Positions 8,032 through 15,946 of a stretch of 64,000 nt of DNA are shown one piece after another. Within the stretch, counting starts at the first letter, position 1. Every line of letters begins with the position of its first letter. The translations under genes were made by a program, and so were the position numbers. This DNA comes from Burkholderiales bacterium (GTDB taxonomy: Bacteria; Pseudomonadota; Gammaproteobacteria; Burkholderiales; Burkholderiaceae_D). The notes beneath the pieces are model-generated. The model had not been told where the DNA came from, searched no databases, and saw only the letters and a program-made list of their open reading frames with translations. Location: assembly GCA_016200895.1 (NCBI GenBank), contig JACQDX010000145.1, positions 91,489-155,488 of the forward strand, written 5' to 3'.

Positions 8032-9513
8032 TTAGCCAGCCTCGTCTGTGACAGCATCAAACATGATGCGGTTTCTGCCCGCATGCTTGGCGGAATACAG
8101 CAACTGATCAGCCCGTGTGCGCACCATGTCAGGGGTAACATCACCGCCCTGATATTCGGTAATGCCTATGCTGCTGGTGACATAAATATTCACACCTGCG
8201 ACATGCACCGGATTGTTTTCCAAGCGTAGCCTCAGCCTTTCCATGGCTGCGGCTGCATCCATGGCATTCGATTCAGGGAAGAGAACAGCAAACTCATCAC
8301 CGCCCAGGCGTGCTGCCTTGTCTATGCCGCGGGTATTCGACTGCATCAGGCTGGCAAAGTGGGCCAGCACTTCATCACCGGCCTGGTGGCCATATACATC
8401 ATTGACTTTCTTGAAATGATCAATATCCAGCAACGCCAGGGCATAGGTACGCCCAAGGCGCTTGGCACGGTGATGTTCGTCTGCCAGCATGGGTAAAAAA
8501 GCAGCGCGGTTAACCAGTTTGGTCAGCTCGTCGACCTCGGCAGCTTTTTGCCATTCCTGCCTGGCGGCTTCTATAGTCAGCAACTGGCGGTTATGCAAGG
8601 CCACCGCCATGATGGTAAACGTGGTGGTGCAGACAAAACAGACCAGCATGAAATTCGCCTCGACCAGATTGACGCTCTGGAAGGGGCCCAGTTGTTGCCC
8701 GGTAATCGCGATGATGGCAACCATGCTGGCTGTCATCGCCAGTGTCATCAGGTTCAGGCTGATATAAAAAGCCAGCAGCAAAAGCACGGGTAAAACAAAG
8801 TAGATAAAGCCAGGGTGGCCGCGAAATGCCAGATACAGCAGTACACCTATGCCCAGACTGGTCAACACCAGTCTTTGCACTTCGCTGCTCCGCCATTCAT
8901 GGTCGTCGCGCCATGCCTGATATAGTGGGTAAATCAGCAAGATACCCAGGCTATCCGCCAGCACCAGCATGCGAAAAAAATTGCCAGCCTCATCCCAATG
9001 GATGTAACCACCGACTGCCATATTCAGACTGATGATGAGGCTGCTGAGCATGGTTGGTATCAAACAGACTTTGATGCCGAAATGCAACAGATCGGTGGAT
9101 TTGCGCAAGCCCTCAGGCAAAGACAAACGCATCATCAACATCGCAACGACGCCGGTCATTGCATCCGCCGTGGCGGAAATCAGGGTATACAGCTTGGGTG
9201 AAAGCCTGTGAGCTTCCAGCATACCGGGATAATTTGCGCAAAAACTGGCGATCAGTATGAAGGGGAAAGCCAGCAAACCATGCCGCATGCACATCACCAT
9301 GCCTATACCTGAGGCCAGCCATAACAAGGTGATATTGCTGGGCTTTAAGGCAAACAATTGCATGCCGGTGAGCGCCGCCAGATAGTAGAGGCCGGCAGCC
9401 AAGATCAACCAGGCTATTTCTTGCAGTTTTTGCCTGATGCCAGAGTGCGTTTGCCCACCCTGCCCGACCAGGCCGGAAGCGGAGGATTTAAGCTGATTCG
9501 CCATATTTGACAT
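8032..9513 (-). CDS. MASE1-GGDEF diguanylate cyclase
   Basis: A membrane-bound enzyme of 493 residues making cyclic di-GMP. The N-terminal 300 residues form about eight membrane helices of MASE1 type (LKPSNITLLWLASGIGMVMC near residue 50 is typical). A GGDEF domain follows, with an intact active-site loop RLGGDEF near residue 404. The allosteric I-site RxxD (R-G-I-D) lies exactly five residues upstream, so product inhibition is expected. No EAL domain is present. Start choice: an ATG at 9513 was preferred to an upstream TTG at 9528; the next ATG at 9504 is also possible. It is divergent from cdd, with only 42 bp between start codons, so their promoters must overlap. Confidence 0.9.
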   Translation of the reverse strand: MSNMANQLKSSASGLVGQGGQTHSGIRQKLQEIAWLILAAGLYYLAALTGMQLFALKPSNITLLWLASGIGMVMCMRHGLLAFPFILIASFCANYPGMLEAHRLSPKLYTLISATADAMTGVVAMLMMRLSLPEGLRKSTDLLHFGIKVCLIPTMLSSLIISLNMAVGGYIHWDEAGNFFRMLVLADSLGILLIYPLYQAWRDDHEWRSSEVQRLVLTSLGIGVLLYLAFRGHPGFIYFVLPVLLLLAFYISLNLMTLAMTASMVAIIAITGQQLGPFQSVNLVEANFMLVCFVCTTTFTIMAVALHNRQLLTIEAARQEWQKAAEVDELTKLVNRAAFLPMLADEHHRAKRLGRTYALALLDIDHFKKVNDVYGHQAGDEVLAHFASLMQSNTRGIDKAARLGGDEFAVLFPESNAMDAAAAMERLRLRLENNPVHVAGVNIYVTSSIGITEYQGGDVTPDMVRTRADQLLYSAKHAGRNRIMFDAVTDEAG

Positions 9514-9555
9514 GGTTTGATAATACAATGTCGCCTATACCAACGAAAGACGAAC

Positions 9556-9957
9556 ATGTTTAACAAAAGTGAACTATTGCAAGCTGCCAATACAGCCCGT
9601 GAATCCGCTTATGCGCCTTACTCCAAATTCAAGGTCGGCGCAGCCGTTTTGACCAAGGATGGCAAGACTTTCCATGGCTGCAATGTAGAAAACGCCTCTT
9701 ATGGTTTATGCAATTGTGCAGAGCGCACTGCCTTGTTCTCTGCCATTGCTGCCGGCTACCGCCCAGGCGACTTCGCTGCTATTGCCGTGACCGGTGATAC
9801 CGAAGGCCCGATCGCCCCTTGCGGCGCTTGCCGCCAGGTCATCATCGAACTGGGCGGGCCAGAATTGCCTGTGCTGTTGACCAACCTCAAAGGTGATGTC
9901 AAGACCACCACTGCTGGTGATCAGTTGCCAGATGCGTTTTACCTGAAGCCGGAATAA
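9556..9957 (+). CDS. cdd: Cytidine deaminase
   Basis: A 133-residue enzyme of the small tetrameric type that deaminates cytidine and deoxycytidine to uridine forms. The zinc ligands and the catalytic glutamate are visible: C54-A-E56 in NCAERTALF, and C89 and C92 in PCGACRQV. The substrate-binding motif NVENASYG (residues 43-50) is intact. The ATG at 9556 fits the family N-terminus; a longer in-frame reading upstream is spurious. With the nucleoside importer and hydrolase in the window it fits a nucleoside salvage theme, although it has its own promoter region and terminator. Confidence 0.95.
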   Translation: MFNKSELLQAANTARESAYAPYSKFKVGAAVLTKDGKTFHGCNVENASYGLCNCAERTALFSAIAAGYRPGDFAAIAVTGDTEGPIAPCGACRQVIIELGGPELPVLLTNLKGDVKTTTAGDQLPDAFYLKPE

Positions 9958-9966
9958 GTATTCACG

Positions 9967-10007
9967 ATCCCGCACAGCATCCCAACAACATCGCTGTGCG
10001 GGATTTT
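9967..10007 (+). terminator. Rho-independent terminator after cdd
   Basis: A perfect 12-bp stem, ATCCCGCACAGC with GCTGTGCGGGAT, and a 14-nt loop, followed by a short T run, lies 10 bp past the cdd stop codon and before creB. Confidence 0.82.
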
Positions 10008-10044
10008 CAGCATCTCTATCTTCAACATCTCTATCATCTCCTGC

Positions 10045-10767
10045 ATGAGCAAATCCATACTGATCATCGAAGATGAAGTCAGCATTGCCGACACCCTGGC
10101 CTATGCCCTGAAGACTGACGGCTTTATCCCGCAACACCTGAGCCTGGGCCAGGAAGCGCTGGAATTATTGCGTACCACTGCCGCGCCCCCTGCCCTGATC
10201 GTGCTCGACATCGGTTTGCCCGACATCAGCGGCTTTGATGTCTGCCGTCAGTTACGTCAGTTTTCTGATACGCCTGTCCTGTTCCTTACGGCGCGCAATG
10301 ACGAGATAGACCGCATCGTCGGTCTTGAAATCGGTGCCGATGACTATGTCAGCAAACCCTTTTCTCCACGTGAAGTGGTGGCCCGCATACGCGCCATTTT
10401 GCGACGTCAACAAGGCAAGGTGCAAACTACAGCAGATGCCACAGTGCCTCGTTTTGAATTGAAACCGCAAGAAGCGCGCATACTCGCATGTGGCCAGACC
10501 TTGAACCTGACGCGTTATGAATACCTGTTATTGAAGACACTGATGGAAAGCCCCGGCCATTTATTTTCACGCGCCCAGCTCATGGAAATCGTCTGGGTCA
10601 ACGCACCCGATACGCTCGACCGCACCGTCGATGCCCACGTCAAATGTCTGCGTGCCAAACTGCGCCAGGCAAGGCTCACCAATACTGGCGCGGCGGATGA
10701 TGCCGAAGCAAATGATGAAGGCATCATCACCCATCGCGGCATGGGCTATAGCTGGTCACCTGCATGA
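10045..10767 (+). CDS. creB: Response regulator CreB (OmpR family)
   Basis: A 240-residue transcriptional regulator. The receiver domain (residues 4-115) has the acidic pair E10-D11, the phosphoacceptor D55 (LDIGLPD), T82 and K104; a winged-helix DNA-binding domain covers about 145-238. It is followed with a 4-bp overlap by creC and then creD, the order that identifies the system. CreBC controls envelope stress functions and, in several species, beta-lactam response. No good ribosome-binding site is evident before the ATG, so the start is slightly uncertain. Members of a CreB regulon would carry paired TTCAC half-sites; none was seen before this gene. Confidence 0.92.
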   Translation: MSKSILIIEDEVSIADTLAYALKTDGFIPQHLSLGQEALELLRTTAAPPALIVLDIGLPDISGFDVCRQLRQFSDTPVLFLTARNDEIDRIVGLEIGADDYVSKPFSPREVVARIRAILRRQQGKVQTTADATVPRFELKPQEARILACGQTLNLTRYEYLLLKTLMESPGHLFSRAQLMEIVWVNAPDTLDRTVDAHVKCLRAKLRQARLTNTGAADDAEANDEGIITHRGMGYSWSPA

Positions 10768-12203
10768 AAATAGGTCTGCGCATACTGCTGGGTTATTTTC
10801 TGATACTGGGATTAAGCGCCTGGCTGATCCTGAATGTGGTGGTAGAAGAAATCAAACCCGGCGTGCGTGCCACGCTGGAAGACACGCTCATCGACACTGC
10901 GCAAATGCTGGCCACCCTGGTAGCGGAAGATGTGGCAGCAGGCAAAGTAACTGATAGCGATTTGATGAAGCGCCTGCAAAACTATGCGCAACGCAGCATC
11001 GATGCCAACATCAGCGGCATACGCAAGACCAGTCTTGATTACCGCATCTATATCACTGATATTAAAGGCATCGTCATCTTTGACAGCGATGGCAAGGACG
11101 TAGGCAAAGACTATTCACTCTGGAATGACGTCAACCGCACCCTGCAAGGCAAGTACGGTGCACGCAGCACCCGCAGCAAGGCCGCAGATGAAGGCAGCAG
11201 CGTCATGCATGTGGCTGCCCCCATCCTCGATCATGGCCGCATCATAGGCTCACTGACGGTGGCCAAACCCATCTCCACCATCAACCCATTTATCTGGCGC
11301 AGCCAGCGCAAGATACTGCAACGCAGTGCCTGGTTGTGGCTGGGTTCACTGTTGATAGGGCTGGGCTTTTCATGGTGGCTGAACCGCACTTTACGCAAGC
11401 TGCAAACCTATGCCAGCAGCGTAGAGAATGGCGAAAAAATCAGCCTGCCTGAACTGGGGAACAATGAAATCGGCAGCCTGGGCCGCGCCCTCGAAGCCAT
11501 GCGCGACAAGCTTGAAGGCAAGCAATATGTAGAACAACTCATGCACACCATGGCGCATGAATTGAAGAGCCCCATCGCCTCGATACAAGGTTCAGCCGAA
11601 CTCATGCGCGAAGACATGCCCGTCGCAGACAGGCAGCATTTTCTGAACAATATTCTCGAACAAAATGCCCGTCAGAAGCTGTTGATCGACAAGTTGCTGG
11701 CCCTGATCAAACTGGAAAAACAGCAGAGCCTGGACCACGTGCAAGTCGTCAACATCCCGCGCCTGCTGGCACTGGTGGCGGAAGATGCACAACCCAGATT
11801 ATTAGCCAAGTCCCTGCACTTGCAGCAAGACATGGACGCCGCCATCATCAGTATCAGTGGCGATGAATTACTGTTACGCCAGGCGTTGGGCAATTTGCTC
11901 GACAATGCCATTGCCTTTGCACCTGTTGGCAGCACGATAAAAATACAATCCAGCCTGATCAGCAATACAGACAATACGCCGTCTCTGCAAATCAATATCA
12001 GCGACCAGGGGCCGGGCATACCCGACTATGCCCTGGATAAAATCTTCGACCGCTTCTATTCCCTGCCCCGCCCACATGCAGCCAAAAGCACAGGCCTGGG
12101 TTTGCCATTTGTGCGGGAAGTGGCGTTGTTGCATGGAGGGGGTATCAGTGTGAGCAATCAGGCTGATGGCGGGGTCCTGGCGAGGTTTTTTTTGAGGGTG
12201 TGA
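10764..12203 (+). CDS. creC: Sensor histidine kinase CreC
   Basis: A 479-residue inner-membrane kinase. It has one membrane helix at residues 6-26, a periplasmic sensor domain to about residue 185, a second helix at 188-207 and a HAMP-like linker. The dimerisation/phosphoacceptor box MAHELKSPIASIQG follows with H265, then an ATPase domain with N-box (LDNAIAF) and G-boxes (DQGPGIPD, GLGLPFV). It phosphorylates CreB. Its start overlaps the creB stop by 4 bp, which implies coupled translation. A small hairpin, CTTCCCCTT/AAGGGGAAG, lies just after its stop. Confidence 0.92.
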   Translation: MKIGLRILLGYFLILGLSAWLILNVVVEEIKPGVRATLEDTLIDTAQMLATLVAEDVAAGKVTDSDLMKRLQNYAQRSIDANISGIRKTSLDYRIYITDIKGIVIFDSDGKDVGKDYSLWNDVNRTLQGKYGARSTRSKAADEGSSVMHVAAPILDHGRIIGSLTVAKPISTINPFIWRSQRKILQRSAWLWLGSLLIGLGFSWWLNRTLRKLQTYASSVENGEKISLPELGNNEIGSLGRALEAMRDKLEGKQYVEQLMHTMAHELKSPIASIQGSAELMREDMPVADRQHFLNNILEQNARQKLLIDKLLALIKLEKQQSLDHVQVVNIPRLLALVAEDAQPRLLAKSLHLQQDMDAAIISISGDELLLRQALGNLLDNAIAFAPVGSTIKIQSSLISNTDNTPSLQINISDQGPGIPDYALDKIFDRFYSLPRPHAAKSTGLGLPFVREVALLHGGGISVSNQADGGVLARFFLRV

Positions 12204-12270
12204 CTGCTTCCCCTTCAAGGGGAAGATGCTAAAAAATCCCCCCACTTCACACAAACCACATCATCCCCGC

Positions 12271-12290
12271 ACATTACTTTTTTACATTAC
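12271..12290 (+). promoter_or_regulatory. Direct repeat upstream of creD (possible CreB site)
   Basis: ACATTAC occurs twice (12271-12277 and 12284-12290), separated by TTTTTT, 27 bp before the creD start. Known CreB targets are direct TTCAC repeats 6 nt apart. Here the spacing is the same but the half-site differs, so this is only a candidate. A single TTCAC is also present at 12246. Confidence 0.35.
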
Positions 12291-12316
12291 AGGCTACACC
12301 ATTTCCGGAGCCTGTC

Positions 12317-13753
12317 ATGCAAAGAAGTCTGTTATTCAAAATCGTCATCGTCGGCCTGCTGGCTATCCTTCTGTATGTGCCGCTGACGATGATACAAGCC
12401 ACCATCTGGGAACGTATGCGTTACCGTGATGAGGCGGTGCGCAGTATCACGGCGGATTCTGTCAGCGAGCAGGTCATTGTCGGGCCGGTGCTGGTCGTCC
12501 CCTACACCGAGACCTGGGAAGAGGAATTTGTTGACGCCACTAACAAGTCCACGCGCCGTCAACTGTCTGCCAATAAAAAACACTACATCTACCCCAACGA
12601 GATGCAGATCGTGGGTAATATCGATACTGACCAGCGATATCGCGGCATTCACAAAGTACTGGTGTACACCGGCCACCATAAAATAAGCGGTGACTTCATG
12701 CTGCCTGGGTTGTCGAACATGGTGCAGAAGGACAATCCCAAGGCCATCATCACCGTGGCAGAAACACCCTATATTTCCATGGGCCTGAGCGATACCAGAG
12801 GCTTGCGAAATTTTCCTAAACTGACATGGAATGAACAAACCATAGAGTTCAAGCAAGGCAGCAAACTCAGTTCTTTCCAGCGTGGTATTCATGCGGGACT
12901 GGATGGCGTCGATCTGGCCAGCGCCAAGTCAGTCAAATTCAAGATAGACCTGGATCTTGATGGCATAGAAAAACTCAGCTTTGCGCCACTGGCCAAAAAT
13001 AATCAGGTGACGCTGGCATCGAACTGGCCGCACGTGCAATACGGTGGCCGCTTCTTGCCATCACCAAAAGGCAGGGTTAATACAGACAAGAGTGTCAGTG
13101 CCAACTGGAATATCTCTTCCCTGTCCAGCAATGCGCAGCAACAAATGACGCGACTCGAAAATGCCGGGAACGCAGTCAGTGTGGCGCGTGGCGCAAGCCA
13201 GGGGGAAGATGGGGGTCTGGCATCATCTGCCGCCTCATCTGCCTCGCCTATCGATATCTTCAGTGTTTCTTACATCGAACCTGTCAACATCTATTCGCAG
13301 GCTGACCGTGCCGTCAAATATGGTCTGATGTTTGTCGCCCTGACCTTTGCTGCCTTCTTTTTGTTCGAGGTCTTGAAGCAGTTACCCATCCACCCCGTGC
13401 AATACACCCTGGTTGGTCTGGCGCTGGTGATTTTCTTTTTACTACTGGTCAGCCTGTCAGAAAAAATCAGCTTTGTACTCGCTTACCTGATTGCCAGTGC
13501 CGCCTGTATTTTGCTGATCGGTATTTATCTGGCGAACGTGCTGCGAGACCGGAAGCGTGGTTTTGGATTTGCTTGTGCGTTGACGGTGTTGTACGGCATC
13601 CTGTTCGGTTTGTTGAGCTCAGAAAACAATGCCATGATGATGGGTAGCTTGCTGCTGTTCGCGGTCCTGTCCGGTATCATGATTGCGACCCGCAAAGTGG
13701 ACTGGTACAAGCTGGGGAAGCCCGCCACGGATAGCGCCTACAATCACGCCTGA
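12317..13753 (+). CDS. creD: Inner-membrane protein CreD
   Basis: A 478-residue membrane protein of the CreD family. It has one N-terminal membrane helix (about 8-28), a large periplasmic domain (30-330) that starts with the typical region IVGPVLVVPYTETWEEE, and a cluster of five or six helices at the C-terminus. GGAG lies 8 nt before the ATG. It is the main output gene of CreBC in other bacteria, where it is linked with envelope integrity; the biochemical activity is unknown. It is separated from creC by 113 bp, so it may have its own CreB-dependent promoter. Confidence 0.92.
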   Translation: MQRSLLFKIVIVGLLAILLYVPLTMIQATIWERMRYRDEAVRSITADSVSEQVIVGPVLVVPYTETWEEEFVDATNKSTRRQLSANKKHYIYPNEMQIVGNIDTDQRYRGIHKVLVYTGHHKISGDFMLPGLSNMVQKDNPKAIITVAETPYISMGLSDTRGLRNFPKLTWNEQTIEFKQGSKLSSFQRGIHAGLDGVDLASAKSVKFKIDLDLDGIEKLSFAPLAKNNQVTLASNWPHVQYGGRFLPSPKGRVNTDKSVSANWNISSLSSNAQQQMTRLENAGNAVSVARGASQGEDGGLASSAASSASPIDIFSVSYIEPVNIYSQADRAVKYGLMFVALTFAAFFLFEVLKQLPIHPVQYTLVGLALVIFFLLLVSLSEKISFVLAYLIASAACILLIGIYLANVLRDRKRGFGFACALTVLYGILFGLLSSENNAMMMGSLLLFAVLSGIMIATRKVDWYKLGKPATDSAYNHA

Positions 13754-13782
13754 TGAGCAAAACCAGGTAAATGTATAAGTAC

Positions 13783-13837
13783 CAGAACCTTGCCCGCTGC
13801 ATGTTTATAAGCAGCATATGCAAGGTTCTGTTTTTTT
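13783..13837. terminator. Terminator between creD and the convergent gene
   Basis: An 11-bp perfect stem (CAGAACCTTGC with GCAAGGTTCTG) encloses a second small stem (GCTGC/GCAGC) and is followed by seven T on the plus strand. It ends creBCD and sits exactly at the stop codon of the convergent minus-strand gene. Confidence 0.85.
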
Positions 13838-14318
13838 ATGTATGGTCGATCGTTAGCCCTGCATTGATCTCTGTCAGACTGCGCATCAGGGTTTCTGAGT
13901 AATGCAGGCCAGCACTTGAGGTGGCATAGATCAGCCTGAGCAAGATGAAATATTCACCATCACAAAAATCGGTCACAGCAGGTAATTTGTATTTGATCTG
14001 TTCAATAAAGTCCAGCAATTGGGCTTCTTCTGCCAGCCATGCTGGCAAATTTTCCTCTGCCTCTGCATCGGCTGTATTTTCAACCAGGCCCGTACACCAT
14101 TGCCTGGGGCCGCCATGAGGGCCAGAGCTAGCTGGCTGTTCTGCGCCTGCCAGACCGATCATCACCTGTGCGTCTTCGCCCCAACGCTTGAGCGTCTTGC
14201 TGTTATTGCTAATGCGGGACACGGCACCATCGAGCTTCTTGTCATCCGCTGCCTGGGCAAACCTGTCGGCATCAAATTCTTCGCCGCCCACTTCGAGATA
14301 AAAACGCAGTAATTTCAT
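13836..14318 (-). CDS. Hypothetical protein, 160 residues
   Basis: A soluble protein of 160 residues starting MKLLRFYLEVGGEEFDADRF. The start at 14318 was chosen because GGAGG lies 7 nt upstream; a longer reading is unsupported. It looks like one alpha/beta domain with a Trp-rich middle (GGPRQWC, LPAWLAEEAQLLDFIEQ) and contains no known motif that I can name. The N-terminal pattern is reminiscent of small immunity-like proteins of the DUF4279 kind, but the match is too weak for a family call. It is a single gene, convergent with creD. Confidence 0.65.
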   Translation of the reverse strand: MKLLRFYLEVGGEEFDADRFAQAADDKKLDGAVSRISNNSKTLKRWGEDAQVMIGLAGAEQPASSGPHGGPRQWCTGLVENTADAEAEENLPAWLAEEAQLLDFIEQIKYKLPAVTDFCDGEYFILLRLIYATSSAGLHYSETLMRSLTEINAGLTIDHT

Positions 14319-14440
14319 TCTTGCCTCCGTATCCAGGATTTGACAATGTGGTGCCATGCTCAGTCACCCGGCTGCGGGATAAACCAGCCAGGCCATCCTT
14401 ATTCTAGTCGCGATTGAAATTTTTGCAATTTTTATCACCA

Positions 14441-14482
14441 TGAGACGCCCGGCCCGCTGCTTAACGGACCGATAGCGTCTCA
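14441..14482 (-). terminator. Hairpin downstream of the isochorismatase-like gene
   Basis: TGAGACGC (14441-14448) and GCGTCTCA (14475-14482) form a perfect 8-bp stem 36 bp past the stop of the minus-strand gene. There is no clear U-tract, so it is a weak terminator or another structured element. Confidence 0.4.
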
Positions 14483-14518
14483 AAATAAAACTACCAGCTT
14501 TTGCTCTGGAGAACAGGA

Positions 14519-15058
14519 TTAAAAACGCAGCTCCTCAGTCTTGATCAGACTGGCAAACAGCCCATTCAAAGTCATATTGTGGTGCGCAATGATGGTGCTG
14601 GCGGGCAGCAAGGCTGTGTCATTGCAACTATGCGCGTCTTCCACCAAAATGACTTTGAAGCCCAGTTCGCTGGCAGCGCGGCAATTGGTATCGATGCAGT
14701 ACTGGGTTTTAAGACCAGTGATGATAAGTTCCTGTATGCCTTTTGCGCGCAATTGCTGTATTAAGTCCGTGCCCTCAAAACAGCTGGGCCTGGTCTTTTC
14801 AAATACGGTATCCCTTTCCATATCGATCTTCAGTCCAGGCATGAATTGCCAGTTGGCGCTGCCTGCCTCTATCGGTGAGCCTTGCGGGCCAGTATGGCGC
14901 ACGGCAAATACCGGCACACCGGCAGCGTGGGCTTTGTCGAGCAGGATATTGATATTGGTCAGCACCTGCTCTGCTGCATGGATAGTATCGCCCTGCAACA
15001 AGCCTACCTGCATATCAATAATCAGCAGGACCGGGTTTGCATATGATTGTTGTTCCAT
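14519..15058 (-). CDS. Isochorismatase-family cysteine hydrolase
   Basis: A 179-residue cytoplasmic hydrolase of the isochorismatase-like fold. The catalytic triad is readable as D15 (LIIDMQ), K88 (FEKTRPSCF) and C121 (KTQYCIDT), with the cis-peptide region just before the Cys. This set is typical of the nicotinamidase, N-carbamoyl and peroxyureidoacrylate amidohydrolase type rather than true isochorismatase. The start at 15058 is supported by AAGGAATC upstream and by the family N-terminus; the reading frame stays open to 15154 through an octanucleotide repeat. Substrate unknown. Confidence 0.85.
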   Translation of the reverse strand: MEQQSYANPVLLIIDMQVGLLQGDTIHAAEQVLTNINILLDKAHAAGVPVFAVRHTGPQGSPIEAGSANWQFMPGLKIDMERDTVFEKTRPSCFEGTDLIQQLRAKGIQELIITGLKTQYCIDTNCRAASELGFKVILVEDAHSCNDTALLPASTIIAHHNMTLNGLFASLIKTEELRF

Positions 15059-15076
15059 TTTCTTGATTCCTTTTTT

Positions 15077-15112
15077 GCATTTCTGCAGCTCTGCATTTCT
15101 GCATTTCTGCAT
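15077..15112 (-). repeat. Octanucleotide tandem repeat in the 5' leader
   Basis: On the plus strand the unit GCATTTCT occurs as GCATTTCT, GCAGCTCT, GCATTTCT, GCATTTCT and a partial GCAT, about 4.5 copies. It sits 19 bp upstream of the isochorismatase-like start codon on the minus strand. Slippage would alter the leader length in 8-bp steps. Confidence 0.6.
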
Positions 15113-15135
15113 GGATAGATTGCCAGCGAACAGGC

Positions 15136-15168
15136 AAGAAAAAACCCCGCTCATTGCTGGCGGGGTTT
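15136..15168 (-). terminator. Rho-independent terminator of the small Thr-rich ORF transcript
   Basis: AAACCCCGC and GCGGGGTTT form a perfect 9-bp stem (15142-15150 with 15160-15168). Read on the minus strand, the stem is followed by TTTTTT, so it ends leftward transcripts, namely those of the small ORF at 15207-15293 and the operon beginning at 19483. Confidence 0.82.
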
Positions 15169-15206
15169 GCTATTTCAGGTAGCCTTCACTACCTATGATG
15201 ACTCTA

Positions 15207-15293
15207 TCAAGCCGACTGCCAGCCAACCCCGCTACTACCGGTGGTAGTCGTGGTGACGGTGAAGCCAGTCGTGGTGGTCAGTTGAAATGTCAT
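15207..15293 (-). CDS. Possible leaderless 28-residue Thr-rich peptide or small RNA
   Basis: An ORF of 28 codons starts MTFQLTTTTGFTV and ends SSGVGWQSA; ten of its residues are Thr. A good sigma-70 promoter (15300-15328) places the transcription start at or within a base or two of the ATG, so the mRNA would be leaderless; no ribosome-binding site is present. A strong terminator follows 39 bp past the stop, giving a transcript of about 155 nt. It could be a secreted or regulatory peptide, a Thr-rich attenuator-like leader, or simply a small RNA in which the ORF is fortuitous. I know no family for it. Confidence 0.4.
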   Translation of the reverse strand: MTFQLTTTTGFTVTTTTTGSSGVGWQSA

Positions 15294-15299
15294 GCGAAG

Positions 15300-15328
15300 A
15301 GTGTAGTTTCTCGATAGACAATAGTCAA
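15300..15328 (-). promoter_or_regulatory. Sigma-70-like promoter of the small ORF
   Basis: On the minus strand TTGACT (15328-15323) and TACACT (15305-15300) are separated by exactly 17 nt. The -35 matches the consensus at five of six positions and the -10 at four. It lies 7-14 bp downstream of the preceding gene, so it would start an independent transcript. Confidence 0.55.
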
Positions 15329-15341
15329 GCTCAGGTAAATC

Positions 15342-15902
15342 TCATTTCTTCAGGAACTGCGGATATGCATTGATCTTCGCCTGCAAGCGTTGCGCCAGGC
15401 CAAAATCGGCTGTCAGCAATTCATCATGGATGAGCTGGGCCTCATCACGATAAGCAAGTATCTTTTCATTGCCCCAGTAATGCGGCGGGTGATACAGATT
15501 GGTAATGCGGTCAGCCATCTTGACCATCCAGATTTCTGCTGGTTGCTGCCTTATGCGGTCGAGGCTGTCACGCATCTGTTCAGCCTTGGTCGGCAGGCTG
15601 GTGTTCTTGGACAGGGCTTGCACACCATCGGCCACAGCCAGACCAAATTCCTGTTTCAATAACTCGTGGCTGGCACTGGTATCTTCTATGGTGTCATGCA
15701 ATAAGGCACATTGCACCGCCAGTGCGCCATCGGCATTGGTATTCGATTGCAAAGCCCAGATGACTTCCATGGCAACGCTGGCAATGTGGTTGATGTATTC
15801 CACACGCTCACCTTCTACCTTGCCACCATAGGTTTGCCCGCTATGCTGGCGCGATGAAAACGACCAGGCTTTTTCGTAGATATCCGGGGTCCAGGTATTC
15901 AT
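15342..15902 (-). CDS. HD-domain protein, small alarmone hydrolase-like (MESH1 type)
   Basis: A 186-residue stand-alone HD-domain protein. The metal-binding residues include H39 (EYINHIASVA) and the H69-D70 pair (ALLHDTIEDT), and the later MADRITNLYHPP matches the hydrolase region of RelA/SpoT enzymes. No synthetase or regulatory domain is attached, as in MESH1-like small alarmone hydrolases, which remove the pyrophosphate from (p)ppGpp. AAAGGA lies 9 nt before the ATG. It is the last gene of a four-gene operon (44 bp after the YbdK-type ligase). Hydrolysis of another nucleotide is possible. Confidence 0.8.
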   Translation of the reverse strand: MNTWTPDIYEKAWSFSSRQHSGQTYGGKVEGERVEYINHIASVAMEVIWALQSNTNADGALAVQCALLHDTIEDTSASHELLKQEFGLAVADGVQALSKNTSLPTKAEQMRDSLDRIRQQPAEIWMVKMADRITNLYHPPHYWGNEKILAYRDEAQLIHDELLTADFGLAQRLQAKINAYPQFLKK

Positions 15903-15946
15903 CTTGTCGTCCTTTAAAATAAGCAGAAAAAACCGAAATATTCATC

